Shown in pieces: positions 1-11,705 of a DNA stretch of 64,000 nucleotides; within the stretch, counting starts at the first letter, position 1; each line of letters starts with the position of its first letter. Location of the stretch: NCBI RefSeq assembly GCF_020497125.1, contig NC_059073.1:21969225-22033224 (forward strand), given 5' to 3'. This DNA comes from Mauremys mutica (taxonomy: Eukaryota; Chordata; Testudines; Geoemydidae). A model generated the notes under the pieces. The model made no database searches. It saw nothing but the letters and a program-made list of their open reading frames with translations, and was not told the DNA's origin. Both the position numbers and the translations under genes were made by a program.

Positions 1-1015
1 CCAGGTTCTGGAGATCCTCTACAATATCTAGGCACCACAGCTTGCTGAATATTTGCCTGTTACTCTTACCTTTCCCCCTTATTTTCTCTACTCTCCTGGC
101 ACAATATCAGTTTAACCAACTCTTCTGTCCCCCATGACCTAAGCAGCTCACTATAGCAATAAAATTTCCCAATGGATGATGCTGGTGGAAACTGTCGCAT
201 AATCCACTATGAAAATCCCCCCCTGTGAAAGGCAGGGGGATGCTGGGAGTTAGTATGCCTAGCTGCGGACGGGTTTCTTGTTGATTCAGCACTGTGAACA
301 TTATTTATGTCCCAGTTAGAGAGATTCAGAAAGATTTTATGTTATCTTTGGGGACAGTGCTGAAAAGTAGGTCAGGTAGAATAAGTGTAACAAGACAGGC
401 CACTCAAGGGGAGGTGGAAAGTTCAGTTATAATAAGTACAGTCTAGACAAATTTAGTCCTTGGCATTTGTTGTGTGAGCAGGGTCTTTGAAATAGCTGTA
501 ATAAATTCAACCTTCTTTCTAAAGTTGAGTGCATCTGGGTTTGTCCTTTAAATATTTTGTGAAACTAACACTAAAATGCAAAGAACTTATTTCAGGGGTT
601 GCCTTTTACATTGAAGTAGGCAATTTCAAAGTAGTAGTATGAAAGAATAACGTAATAATTTCAGGATTTTAGATACCTAACATCACTGTCAGTTCCCAGG
701 CATTTAATGTAGTAAATTAATAGGAACAATGTGATTAAAATCAGGTAGGTACCTATATAAGCATATGTGAAGTTATGACCCATGCAAGTTAAAGATGTGT
801 CATGTAAACAAAGTGAGTACACAGCGTATTTACAAATGAGAATGTTGTTTCATAAATACTGCTACGTACTAAAATATGCAATAAACTCTATTACATATAA
901 TTTTATTCATAAACCCTGCAGCACAATTAACACAGTACAATAAAAACCAAATGTAAATGCAATCAAAACATCATAAAAATGCAGATTATAATGCCAAATT
1001 CTTGACCTAAAACTA
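1..1015. other. Non-coding stretch, no gene recognised
   Basis: AT-rich unique-looking DNA. The open frames on either strand are short (under 70 codons) and show no domain. No repeat family is recognised here. Confidence 0.5.
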
Positions 1016-1094
1016 TGGACCTGATCCAAAGCCAACCGAAGGCAATGGAGAGTCTTTCCGTTTATTTCAATAGGTTTGGGATCAGATCCTGTTA
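1016..1094. repeat. Short palindromic MITE-like repeat
   Basis: Imperfect inverted repeat: the left arm begins CTGATCCAAAGCC and the right arm ends TTTGGGATCAG, around a core containing AATGGAGAG. The same palindromic design (arms ending in GATCAG or GATCC, centre ATTGAAGTCAATGG-like) recurs near 5273, 42427 and, more loosely, 11968. I infer a non-autonomous DNA-transposon family. Confidence 0.5.
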
Positions 1095-1257
1095 AGCACG
1101 GGCACAGGCACAAACTGGCCTGTATTCATGCCAGCTGTGACCCACCACAGATTACCTCAGACAGGGCAGAAGTAATCTCATGCTCTCACTACATGAGGGA
1201 AATCTTTAATAAATTTCCCACCAGTGTTAGCGCTCAGAGAAGAAGGATGGTCTAGTG

Positions 1258-1579
1258 CAGCAGTTCTCAATTTGTGGGTTGGGACCCCATTTTAATGGGG
1301 TAGCCACAGCTGGCATCAGACTTGCTGGGGCTGGGGCCGAAGCCCAAGCACCACCACCTGGGGTCGAAGCTGAAGCCTGAGATCTTCAGTCCTGGGTCAC
1401 TGGGCTCAGGTTACAGGCCCTCCGCCCAGGGCTGAGGCCCTTCAGCTTTGGCTGGCTCGCGCATCCGGAGAAGTGGGGCTTGGGCTTTGGCCTCGGACTT
1501 CAGTACCCCCTCCTGGGGTCACACAGTAATTTTTATCATCAGAAGGGGGTCACAGTGCAATGAAGTTTGAGAACCGCTG
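1258..1579. mobile_element. Non-autonomous hAT transposon
   Basis: A 322-bp element bounded by CAGCAGTTCTCAA on the left and TTTGAGAACCGCTG on the right, which are imperfect terminal inverted repeats. It is flanked by a perfect 8-bp duplication GTCTAGTG (1250-1257 and 1580-1587), the hallmark of hAT integration. The interior is GC-rich and non-coding. It landed in the tRNA-like head of a SINE. A second member in the opposite orientation is at 27820-28109. Confidence 0.88.
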
Positions 1580-1692
1580 GTCTAGTGGTTAGGGCACTAA
1601 CCTGGGTCTTAGGGGATCTGGATTTAATTCCTGTGTGACCTTAAGCAAATTTCTTAGTCTCTCTGGCTCACATCCACAAAGGTGTTTGGCAC
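1580..1692 (+). repeat. tRNA-derived CORE/MIR-type SINE head
   Basis: The sequence reads through a tRNA-like head (GTCTAGTGGTTAGGGCACT, then GGATTTAATTCC in the box B position) into the core region (TGTGTGACCTTAAGC, then CTTAGTCTCTCTGGC). This matches the general plan of amniote CORE-SINEs. The 5' end (about 1240-1257) is separated from the rest by the hAT at 1258. Confidence 0.6.
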
Positions 1693-1699
1693 CTAAATC

Positions 1700-2655
1700 C
1701 AAGCTTTAGGCTCCACTGCAATCCACAAACTACTGCTAAACTGTGTTAGTGCCCAGACTCATTCAGTGCCGAAGTTTGCAGGGTAAAAGTTCCCTCAGCA
1801 GCACCTGAGTTTCTGTCTGGGCATACGCACTGCTGCTTCACTCTAGGCATTTGGATGCCTATCTTCTGCTTAAGCCCCAGAGCGATCCAGGGGCAGGCAG
1901 GCATTTGGCCACCTATCTTGTGTGCAGGGCCTGATCCAGTGGGTGTGCTCAAAGGGTGCCTACTGGATGACAGTATTACGTATTACGGTACTGGAGGACC
2001 AGAGATAAATATTTCAACCAACACTGGTGTTACCAATACTGGGACCCCCAATGTAGCTGGCCCACCATTTCAAGCCCTGTGTTCATTTATTTAGATTAAC
2101 TACAATGCTAATGAACGTGTTTAGTCATAGGCTCTAGGCGGCCTTAACATAACTGGAAAATGCAAACGCAGCCACCTAAGTTATCCCGCCACATTTCTCT
2201 CTCTCCCTTGAGCAATTTTTCCATCTTCCCCAAATATAAAGGCTTTAAGACAACAACAAAAAAGGAGCCTTGCAACATGCCCTGAAGACAATCTGAATCA
2301 GGCTACTTCTGACCAAGTGAGGAAGTGAATTCCACAACAATGGGGCCATCACAGAGAAAGCCCTGCCAGCAACCCCCTCTCATGTATATCAATGGCTCTG
2401 GCTTGACCCCCATTGCTGATCTCAGTTGTGACAGGATGGTATACAGAGGGGGAAGCTACCAACACGAGAGACAGCCCAAGTCACATAGGGCTTTAAAGGG
2501 AAAAACAAACCCCTTAAATTTCACCCATAAGCCCAAAGGCAGGTTGTGCAGGTTAGGACTATTCTGATCTCCCAGGAACAAAGACTTGGCAAAAAGAAAG
2601 GGAAGGAGCACAAGCCAGAATAAAGAAAGAGCAAGTTAAAGAAAATTTAGATAAG
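1700..2655. other. Non-coding stretch, no gene recognised
   Basis: Overlapping short open frames (up to 80 codons) occur on both strands without a recognisable domain. Nothing else is supported. Confidence 0.45.
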
Positions 2656-2659
2656 TTAG

Positions 2660-4052
2660 ATTATTCAAGTCGGCAGGATCTGATTAAATTCATCCTATGG
2701 TACCCAAGGAACAAGCTGAAGCAATTTTGGAACCATTGGTAATGATCTTTGAGAACTCATGGAGGATGGGTCAGGTCACAGCAGACTGGAGAAGGGCAAA
2801 CACGGTACCTATCTTTAAAAAGGGGACAATGAGGACCCAGGGAGTTATAGACCAGTCAGCCTGATTTCGACACCTGGAAAGATGAGGGAACAAATTATTA
2901 AGCAGTCCATTTGTAAGCACCAAGAGGATAATAGGGTTACAAGGAATAGCCAGCATGGATTTGTCAAGAAAAAATCTTGCCAAACCAATCTAATGTCCTT
3001 CTTTGACAGGGTTACCGGCCTAGTGGATGGGGGAAAGCAAAGATGTGATATGTCTTGATTCTGACACATTCCTACATGACATTTCTATAAGCACACTATG
3101 GAAGTGTGGTCTATATAAAATTACTACCAGGTGGCCATACAACTGGTTGTAAGATAGTACTCAAAGGGTAGTTATCAACAGTTTGTTGTCAGACAGGAAG
3201 GGCATATCTAATGCTGTCTCACAAGGGTCAGTCCTGGGTCCAGTATTATTCTATATTTTCATTAACTACTTGGATAATGGAATGGACAATATGCTTCTAA
3301 AATTTGCAGATGACACTAAGCTGGGAGGAATTGGAGGAGAAGGTTAGAATAGAGAACAACCTTGATATATTAGACTCCTGGTCTAAAATCAACAAGAAGA
3401 AATTCACTATAGACAAGTATAAAGTACTTCACTTAGGAAGGAAAAATCAAATGCACAACTACAAAAAGGGGAATAACCAGCTAGGTGAACGTACTGCTAG
3501 AAAGGATCTGGGGGTTACTGTGGATCACAAATTAAATACAAGTCAACAATGGGATGCACTTTCAAAACAGGCTGATAGCAAGAGTTCTATGCACGACACA
3601 GCAGATAACTGTCCCACTTTACGCAGCACTGGTGAGGCCTCAGCTGGAGAACTGTGTCCAGTTTTAGGCCCCACACTTTAGGAAAGATGTGAACAAATTG
3701 GAGAGAGTACATAGGAAAGCAACAAAAATGCTAAAAGGTAAAAAAAAAAACTTCATCGGTGAGGAAAGGTTAAAGGGGGGGGCATGTTTATTCTTGCGGG
3801 GAGACCTGGTAACATGTTAAGGGCTGTAAGGTAAGACAAGAAGTTGTTGGCTGAATCTGCAGCTAGGGAGATTTAGGTTAGATATGAGGAAAAACTCTTT
3901 CTGGTCAAGTTCTGGAATAGGTTTACAAGGGAGGTTGTGGAATCTCCATCATAGAAGGTTTTTAAGAATGAACTTGGTCTAGATTTACTTTGTCCTGCCT
4001 CAGAGCAAGGGGCTGGACTCAAGGTCCCATCCAGCCCTACATTTCTATGATT
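2660..4052 (+). pseudogene. Decayed CR1 LINE, 5'-truncated, reverse transcriptase remnant
   Basis: The remains of the reverse transcriptase half of a CR1 non-LTR retrotransposon. In the plus strand, fragments matching the RT fingers/palm can be read from about 2840 (RPVSLIS, then QHGF near 2950). The catalytic FADD box is at 3303-3314, followed by a 125-codon frame (about 3304-3681) carrying VLHLGR and KDLGVTVDHKL, typical of the CR1 RT C-terminus. FADD and that frame lie in different phases and a stop follows FADD, so the copy is dead. The 3' UTR runs to TTTCTATGATT at about 4041-4051, the short repeat that ends CR1 elements. The endonuclease and N-terminal ORF are missing. The family is certain; the subfamily was not assigned. 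Confidence 0.85.
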
Positions 4053-4059
4053 TTGTGTG

Positions 4060-4268
4060 ACAAATGTGTCCTATGGCTATTAGCCAGGATGGTGTCCCTA
4101 GCCTCTGTTTCCCAGAAGCTGGGAATGAGCAATAGGGAAAGGATCACTTGATGATTACCTGTTCTGTTCATTCCCTCTGGGGCATCTGGCATGGCCACAG
4201 TTGACAGACAGGATACTGGACTAGATGGACCCTTGGTCTGACCCAGTATGGCCATTCTTATGTTCTTA
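4060..4268 (+). mobile_element. LINE 3' tail, TTCTTATGTTCTT type
   Basis: About 209 bp containing GGTGTCCCTAGCCTCTG, CTGTTCTGTTCATTCCC and the terminal TGGCCATTCTTATGTTCTTA. This 3' end is shared by turtle CR1-like (PsCR1/PSLINE) elements and the tortoise tRNA-derived SINE; the upstream sequence here is LINE 3' UTR, not a tRNA head. It abuts the CR1 tail ending at 4052. Related tails end at about 40637 and 60428. Confidence 0.75.
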
Positions 4269-5271
4269 TAGTGAGTGAGTGCTGGGTGATCCTTTACACT
4301 GTTAATACAGTAGACTCAAAGTTGCAATAAAAAGTGCTTCCAAAAATTAAATAATTAAGTGTTTAGGTTCAGTTCCCTGTTGCCCTGCACCTTGTATAGT
4401 CATTATACCAGTACAGAGGGTGTGTAAAATGCTACTCAGATCAGAAAGGCAGTGTTTTACATCCTGAGGTCACTCTGGCAATGTTAACTGTCACACTGCA
4501 CATCCTTTATATTTTCTGGGGTTCGTTAATAACAAACAAATATCCTGACTTACATCAGATTTTCCTTGTCAAGTGTACGTCCAAAAAGGCTGCACCACCT
4601 TAACTTTTAGAATTCCCTGAGTGCTTAGTGCTTGATCTTGCAACCTTAATGTTGAATGAAGACTAGATTTTTTGCATTTAATTTCTTAGGTGTTTTTTTA
4701 AAGGAGGGGGAAATGGTGTTAATCTGTTTGTGTGGTTTATAATTGCTGCTTCCTAATGGAAATCCCTTGCTCCATACTTATTCTGCTCGTAAATTTCTCT
4801 GTGTCCCCTCACCTGTTCAGCTTGTGTCCTCCACATAAGGAACTTTCCTCTAAAGCTATCTGCATTGCACAGCTTGCAGTTTTTGCTGGCTTTCCCAGCT
4901 GTTTGTAACTCCTTTCAACCAACCAGTGTGCACCTAAGGGTTCCGTGCTGTTATCACTGAAATCAATGACAAAGCCCATATGAAAAAGCTGTGCGCGAAG
5001 CCCCTAGCAAAGTACACACACAAGTAGCCCCAGAGACTTGCATTTGAATACTTACATGTTTAAAGTTAAGCATATTAAGTGCTTTGCTGAATCACGACCT
5101 TACCCAGCATCGTGTAATTGCTCAGTGCTTCTGTGTTTAAATGCACACCGGTAGATACAAGGGCATTTAGTTTTCTTCTGTGTCCTCAGTAGGCAGTATC
5201 CAAATGGCCATGCCTTTCCTTAACCAAATAATTCCAAACCAAACAAATTACAAGTACTCATTGAGACTGCG
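4269..5271. other. Non-coding stretch, no gene recognised
   Basis: No gene or confidently named repeat was seen. Confidence 0.45.
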
Positions 5272-5347
5272 GGCTTGAGCCAAAGCCCAATGAAGTCAAT
5301 GGAAAAACTCCCATTGATTTCAGTGGGCTTTAGATCAGGCTCTAGGT
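5272..5347. repeat. Palindromic MITE-like repeat
   Basis: Inverted arms GAGCCAAAGCCCAATGAAG and CAGTGGGCTTTAGATCAGGC around a short centre. Same design as 1016-1094 and 42427-42500. Confidence 0.5.
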
Positions 5348-5447
5348 CTGTAAGATTCCAAATGTAACCTGTTTTGCTGTAGGTGTGTCCAAAAAATTGC
5401 AATTAGAAGATGTGTGTATACACACACACACACACAAAACTTAAGGG

Positions 5448-5543
5448 TAGAGCCCTGCAAATCTGCGGACATACGTTTTATACCCACGGACCATGTTTGC
5501 GGATCGGATGCAGATACAAATTTTGTAACCACACAGCCCTCTA
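5448..5543. mobile_element. 96-bp hAT-type MITE
   Basis: The ends TAGAGCCCTG and CAGCCCTCTA are near-perfect inverted repeats. A perfect 8-bp duplication CTTAAGGG lies at 5440-5447 and 5544-5551. The interior is palindromic (TCTGCGGA and TTGCGGAT). A (CA)n run lies just upstream at about 5419-5436. Confidence 0.82.
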
Positions 5544-5551
5544 CTTAAGGG

Positions 5552-6289
5552 ACCTGGCTCAAACTTTCTGAAAGCAAACTCAGCATCAGGCAGAGACCCA
5601 GCCCAGGAAATTTCCAACCAAAAGATTTAATGTTTCAGATAGTTGTGAGTATGCAAAACCAATCATTGAAACTCTTTGAAATCTTTAACTAGAATGGGTG
5701 CTCCTTGGCATCCACTGTAATAAATAGGGCCCTGTGTGTTTCCGTTCCCTTTTGGCTAGTGTCATATGATTTCATTAGACATGTGAGTAAAACTGTGATT
5801 TCTGTGCAGCTTTCTGTCTCCTGTGAACCCCCCTCCCACCTACCTCCATTTCTTCCGAGAAGAGGACCTGAAAATGGCAGCTCAAGGTTTCCCTTTCTCT
5901 TCAGCCGAAAATGAGACAGAAGCTGAGACTTTCTGAGTACGTCTGTACTTTCCCAATCAATGGAAGAATGTTATCGAGAGCTTAACATGCTCTGTACAGC
6001 TAAACTCCCAGCATTTCCTGTCACTGCCTGCGATGAAACCTTCCATTGCTTGTTATGATGATTCATTTCCAAAACTTCAGTTAATTTATCACAGTGACAG
6101 GTGGCCTCTGAACTTCACCCCTGTCTTTTCCCCACCCTTGCTTTCCTTTATTCTTTGTAAACTGCACTGTGACTCACTGAAATGGAGTTTTAATACAGTA
6201 CATGCAAGTTCATCCTCTTCTTCCCCAATCCCTTCTTGCATCCATTGTAAATTGATATGTTAAGTCCTGTATTGTTATCTAATACACAT
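5552..6289. other. Non-coding stretch, no gene recognised
   Basis: Pyrimidine-rich patches around 5820-5910 and 6110-6240. Short frames of 69 and 76 codons have no recognisable domain. Confidence 0.4.
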
Positions 6290-6400
6290 GCTGTGGTAGC
6301 ACCTAGAGGGGCAACTAGGTCAGGACCCAAGTGCGCTCGGTGCTGCACAGACATAGAAAGTGACATTCCCTGTCCCAGAGAGCTTACAATGTAAACGAGA
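6290..6400 (-). repeat. SINE fragment (CORE/MIR-type, tail side)
   Basis: Contains GTAGCACCTAGAGG, CGGTGCTGCACAGACATAG and CCCAGAGAGCTTACAATGTA. This block recurs near 12695, 15646, 46910, 50716 and 52600, in several cases joined to a MIR-like core read on the minus strand. Confidence 0.55.
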
Positions 6401-6991
6401 GCTTACATCATTTAAGCATCAGTCATTAACCGCACTCTTCCCCTCACTGTTTCTCTTCTCACCCTAATCCATCTCTGCATCTTCTTCCTTTCTATTTCTC
6501 AAGCTCTTATCGGTAGTCACATAAAAAATAGTAACCTATTTCTGCTCTTCGTCTGACCAAGGCAAATCTAGAGTAACTGCACTGGAGTCAGCGGAGTTAT
6601 TCCAGGTTTACACTATGGTGACAGAAATCAGAACCGAGCCCTGTATCTTCCATTTAAAGCCACACTGGACAAGACAGTAGAAAATGCACTACAGGGAACA
6701 GTTCTACATTAGCAGGGAGAGGTGTTGGATGAGCTAATAAGTCCTTTCCATTTATAATGTCCATGATTCTGTATAGTAATTTCTTTCCAAAAGACCTTGA
6801 ACTGATATAACAACTATTCACTTTATCCAGTGTACTTTACCCATAACCACTTTGTGCCAGGATGCCATCAGTGGTCACAAGCTAAACTAAGGAGGCAAGG
6901 GGTGGCACTAGTAGAGGAGACGGCTAGAGGAAAGCCTGGGAACTACAGGAAGTGTATTGCTTCTGCAATGTACATAGCGCTCTTTTCCTAT

Positions 6992-7258
6992 GGATATGTC
7001 TGCACCGCAAGGGGGAGGTGTGATTGCATGCAGCACATGTAGACACACCGAAGCTAGCTTTGCTCTAGCTGTGCCCAGCACCCTGAGTACATACTCAAGC
7101 AGCTAGCTCATGACAGTGCTTGTACTGCCACAGCTACGTTGCTATTGTTACTCGAACTAGCTTTGATCTAATTAGATCTAGTTAGAGCAAAGCTAGCTCA
7201 GGAATGTCTACATGCCCTGCAGTCACACCTCCTGATGGCGGCGTGGACACCCTTAGTC
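6992..7258. mobile_element. Harbinger-type MITE with palindromic core
   Basis: The ends read GGATATGTCTGCACC and GGCGTGGACACCC, imperfect inverted copies of the TATGTCTACAC-type terminus that recurs across the window. The arms GGGGGAGGTGTGATTGCA and TGCAGTCACACCTCC are inverted repeats, as are the internal AGCTAGCTTTGCTCTAG and TAGAGCAAAGCTAGCT blocks. It is non-coding. Confidence 0.7.
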
Positions 7259-8062
7259 AGAACTAGACCAATGCCTCAGTACGATGTTCAGATGTCCTTT
7301 GGATGAGATGAGACACTGAAGTCCTGACTATGAATGGCTGCCAAGGTCCCCATAGCATTTTAATAAGAGTATACTGCAGTATATTTGGCAGGATTCAATG
7401 GGTTAACTTCCTTAAATCGCTCTAGCTGATTAAGGGACTGCCAAGGAACCCTTAACCTGAGTGTCTGTGAATCCATTTCTCATCATGTGCGCTCTCTGAG
7501 TTAAATCCTTATCTCCCCTTTCCCCAAACAAAATCAGTCCTCCCAAACAACCCCCACACTGTAGCCAGGTCAAATTGATGCAACTTTCTTTGTGCTTTAC
7601 ACTGGACTTACTAAAGTTGTGCAGGGAAGAAATCTTTGTCAACATCACACATGCTGTCCCTCGACCATAGCAGCTCTTTGTCAAATAATTAGGCAGACAC
7701 CATAAGACTTACCTTTAAACTCCAACACTCAGCCGTTGTGAACCATGCTAAAGTGACATTATAACTGAGAGCAGAATCTTAAACATTCCAGTTAAACTCT
7801 AATAAATAGGCCTCTCTCACAGAAAAGTGCAAATGAACCTATGCAACTAAAAGATTTTTATGGATGCTAATCAAATATTCAGCATCCAAAAAAGGGTAAC
7901 CTTGTTATGAGAAAAAGTGGCAGATCTTTTAGGGGATGATCTTGCTGAGGACATTGCATTTGTTTGTGCTGGAATGGGCAGGAGATTATACTCTCTCATG
8001 TTTGAAAGTTTGTATGACACTGTTCTTCAGCTGGGAAGTTTTCCCCAGCATATTATATAGGC
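7259..8062. other. Non-coding stretch, no gene recognised
   Basis: Nothing named; short open frames only. Confidence 0.4.
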
Positions 8063-8165
8063 CAGTGGTGTGCAACCTGCTGCCCGTGGGTAATCTGCTG
8101 GCAGGCCACAAGACAGTTTGTTTACATTGACCATCCGCAGGCATGGCCGGCCGCAGCTCCCAGTG
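8063..8165. mobile_element. Truncated hAT MITE (family of 53798)
   Basis: Starts CAGTGGTGTGCAACCTGC and runs through TTTGTTTACATTGACC to GCCGCAGCTCCCAGTG. This matches the reverse complement of the intact copy at 53798-53967. The other end is missing, so no target duplication can be scored. Confidence 0.7.
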
Positions 8166-8690
8166 ACCAAATCCTATTAATGAGCTAGGAAGGGACGAAT
8201 CTATTTTTTTAAAGTGTCTGTTTTCACAATATTATCAGCTAGAATAACATCACTCATTCTGCAACACACCTTTCAGTAGGCCACCTATGGGGGTGAGTGA
8301 TGGGTGCATAGGACAAAGTTCTGAAGTCCAGACAGACGCATGAAAAAAAAATTCAGCCATATTCAAACCTCTTGGATCTGAAATATTGGAATGAGCATCT
8401 CAGAAGAATGGGCTTTTGCATGAGATTTCTGGTAATTCTTTCTTCTACTCAGGCCAAAATAGTTGAGAATATAATGGATTAGCTTGATACTTCTGCTTTG
8501 AGGCCCTTCTACAAGCAGGAAATGTAAACCTCAAAACAGATAGTTCAGGCTCAGTTCAAATTCTGTGGGAAGACTCAATTTGTTTCTTATTTTTGCCAAG
8601 ACAATTTCCCCTTCCATAATTGTGACAGTATCAAGCGGGGCAGACAAAGAGGAATAACAAATACTGGAGGCAGTCAAAGCAAGAACAGAG
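8166..8690. other. Non-coding stretch, no gene recognised
   Basis: No gene or named repeat was seen. Confidence 0.4.
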
Positions 8691-8699
8691 ACAGGCCTC

Positions 8700-9267
8700 T
8701 ATAATAGATGGTATAGAAACCAGGGCAACTTATGCTCATCAGAAGAAAAGGTTAAACTGTTTCCACCTACGCCGTTTACACTGCATACTCAACACGAAAT
8801 GGCACAGTAAAGTCACCAACACAGAGGTTCTTCAAAAGGCAAATTTACCAAGTGTGACAGCCCTGCTCAAGCAAAGATGACTGCACTGGCTGGGCCATCT
8901 TAGTAGGTTGGAAGACGGATGCATACCCAAGGACATACTATATGGTGAGTTATCAGAGGGAACAAGAACAACAGGACGTCCCAAGCTTCGCTATAAAGAC
9001 ACATGCAAGCGAGATATGAAGAAATTTGGAATTGATCCTGACCAATGGGAATTCTTGGCAAGTGATCGTAACGAGTGGCCTCATCATCTCCATCAGAACA
9101 TCAAAGTCCATGACAGGAGCTGGCTCCAACAGCTTGAAGAGAAAAGAGTCCATAGGAAGCAAGCGGATCCCAAGCAAGATACATACATTTGCAATAACTG
9201 CCAAAGATCATGCAAATCTCAGATTGGACTATTCAGTCACACGACACATTGCAAATCATCTACATAA
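8700..9267 (+). pseudogene. C-terminal remnant of a non-LTR retrotransposon ORF
   Basis: A frame carrying the tail of a LINE reverse transcriptase polyprotein. Upstream residues read LNCFHLRRL...ILNTKW...VTNTEVL and then, after one in-frame TGA at about 8878, LHWLGHLSRLEDGCIPKDI. The next part is LLYGEL-like (ILYGEL), a TTGRPKLRYKD motif, and WEFLASDR. The frame ends with a Cys/His finger: CNNCQRSC followed by FSHTTHC, which resembles the C-terminal finger of some vertebrate LINE ORFs. The open part 8908-9267 is 119 codons. No palm motif is present, so the copy is 5'-truncated and inactive. The clade (RTE-like or other) cannot be fixed by eye. Confidence 0.72.
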
Positions 9268-9800
9268 TAGGCTGCAATTCCCACCATCTCTTGTAGACGA
9301 AAGGATGTCAATATGGAGGAATAATTTAACAATATTACCCTGATGCAGACTGGCTCTGATATCATGGGCCACATGGGAAGCCCCTTCCTATCCAAATGCT
9401 TCAACATCACACTATGAGTGGCACAATTTACAAGCTTTTGGTATATTGAACTGTTTACCACATTGCATCTATTTCTGCAGACTAGAGAGAGAAGTGTGAT
9501 CCCTTTCTAATCCTGCCAGACACTCATTTAGAAGTAATAAGAATGCTGACATATTTCAGAACTGTGCAAACCTCTTGTTCAAATTTAAGTAACCCAGTGC
9601 ATCACTTGGAAGAAGACTGCACTATCATTTTCAGTAACAACCTCCAGTATGCACCTGTTTGCAATCCCAGCACAGCAAGTTCTTGATTGAGTATGCAACA
9701 GAGATATCAAGCAGCCTGTTGATTAAAGGACACAAAGACATTTAAAGCAGATATCTCAATATTGCAAGCTATATGGCAACTCTGACGTCCATTATACATC
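9268..9800. other. Non-coding stretch, no gene recognised
   Basis: Nothing named. Confidence 0.4.
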
Positions 9801-11428
9801 TGTAAGCGTGGGCTTGGTCCCACTATTGTGCGGAACTTTCCTGGCTTAGACACGACCCCGGTGGGATTGGCCGGCGAAAGGATGCGAGTCGTCACTCCCA
9901 CTTCCTTTACCCAGAGACCTGCCTGACCTCGAGGACTCCCCTTCCATGCTCCTGTGTGGCAGAGTCCTTGTAACCCCAACAAGGCTGGGCCCAGGATTCC
10001 TGGGGGGCTCAACCCCCAACCTTGTCATGGTCACTTAGGACAGGGGCTATGGTGTCCCCACTCCGGGGTGCTGTCTCTGCATTAGATGCTTCCCTGACCC
10101 ACTGATCATTATATACAGTTCAAAGCAAATATAATTTATTAAACAGCAACCAATTTAAAAAAAAAATAAGGAAGAAATGGGAAAGGTGAAAGGAAAACAT
10201 CACCCCGCTTTGTGGCATGGGGACATCACAACCAGCGTCTCTGCAATGTGAGGGCAATTCAAAGTCTCTTCCTCACATGTGCCAGGCCTCCTTCCCAGGA
10301 CCTGGCTCTATTGCAGGGATGCTGTGGGTTGGACACTTACTCTGGCCATGGCCACATGCTCTCAGGCTTTAGGTGGCAGGACCCTTCTTCCCAGGATCGG
10401 CCCCCTGTTGAGGTTATGATCCCCCTCCAAGTCTTGCCTGCAAGGCCCTTTGGCTGGGGGCATCTCCCTGCACTGGGCCGGCTGCCCAGGGTCCCCCCTA
10501 GCTCTCCTCAGCTGCTCACTGCACCCAGCTCTGGACTGCTCCAGCCCCAACTGCTGTTCTGCTTCCAGCTCCCTGGGCTGCTTCTCTGGCATCTTTGGCT
10601 TTAGTTGCTGCAGTTCTCCTACCAGCACAGATCTGCTCTCTGGGCTGCTTCTATGGCTCTTGCTGCTGTGGCTCTGCTCCCAGCATGGATCTACTCTCTG
10701 GGCAGTGACAGATTAACAAATTTGCCGCCCCTAAACCCTCAAAAAATTGCCCCCACCCCACGCCAGCTCACCTCCACCCCCCGTGGCAAGCCTGGGAGGG
10801 GGCGGGGAGAAGGGGAGTTGTGGCATGCTCGGGGGATGGCGGAGGTGGAGTGAAGGTGAGCTGGGGCAGGGAGCGGTTCCCTTCCCCCCCAGCCGGGTTA
10901 CTCCCCGCGCCCACGGGCCCCAGCTCACCTCCGCTATCCCCCGAGCGTGCCGCTACTTGCTTCTCCCTCCCTCCCTCCCAGTGCTTTCGCGCGGCAAGCC
11001 TGGGAGGGAGGTGGAAGGAGGGAAGCGCGGCACACCTGGGGGAGGAGGCGGGCCGGGGATTTGGGGAAGGGGAGGAGTTGGGGAGGGGGCATGAGCAAAT
11101 TTGCCGCCCTAGGCCTAGGCGATAATACGCCACTGTCCCTGGGCTACTTCCCTGGTTCTTTCTGTCTGGCACAGCCCTGCTCCCCAGCTCAGCTCGGGCC
11201 CCACTCTGTTCCAAGCAATTCCAGCTCACACGGAGGACAGGACCCCCTGGGATTCCTGACTCCCTCATTAGCCTGCCCACCCTGTCAGTCAGGCTGACCC
11301 AGAGAGTTGGCCTCTCCCGATTGCCCCAGGGGACTGCCTGTCTCAGGGTCCTGATTTCCCATCGACCCTTCCCCTTTCCTTTGGTACTTACAAAAAAGTT
11401 TTAGTAAGGGGCCAACAGTCCCCTTACA
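9801..11428 (-). mobile_element. Probable solo LTR, interrupted by a hAT
   Basis: Read on the minus strand, the segment starts TGTAAGGGGACTG (from 11428) and ends CACGCTTACA (at 9801), so the ends are the inverted pair TGTAAG/CTTACA expected of an LTR. The flanks CATC (9797-9800) and CGTC (11429-11432) could be a 4-bp duplication with one mismatch. An AATAAA lies on the minus strand at about 10134-10139 and a TATATAA nearby at about 10108-10115. Removing the hAT and its duplicated 8 bp leaves about 1.19 kb. No coding interior or second LTR was found, so a solo LTR is the simplest reading. Assignment rests on the ends only. Confidence 0.45.
10703..11135. mobile_element. Non-autonomous hAT inserted in the LTR-like segment
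   Basis: 433 bp bounded by CAGTGACAGATTA and TAATACGCCACTG. The target duplication is TCTCTGGG (10695-10702) against TCCCTGGG (11136-11143), 7 of 8. The GC-rich interior contains an inverted pair around GGGGGATGGCGGAGGTG and CACCTCCGCTATCCCC, and AAATTTGCCGCCC near both ends. The many overlapping frames here reflect low-complexity GC sequence, not genes. Confidence 0.82.
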
Positions 11429-11705
11429 CGTCTTTTCAGGAAAAATAGTTGACTTCACTTGGGTGTCCAGAGGACTGAACTGTACAGTAAATGGATAATG
11501 GAATATGGAGCTTTCCAGCTCTAGGATGGTGGTTCTTATCTCATCCACGCTGGTGTAAGCAAAAGTCATTACCATATGACCCCTGTTGTGTTAAATGAGT
11601 CATCCATCGGTCTCGGTCCATTTCCAAGTTTCTTCTCTAAGTGTCCAGATCAAAAATCCATCCTCTTTAACAGATGCTCACATACTGAAGCCTCAGTGGA
11701 CAAAA

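Noticed and set aside
10212..11297. Cluster of overlapping frames up to 170 codons
   Set aside because: GC-rich repeat DNA of the LTR-like segment and its hAT; all frames are open because stops are rare.
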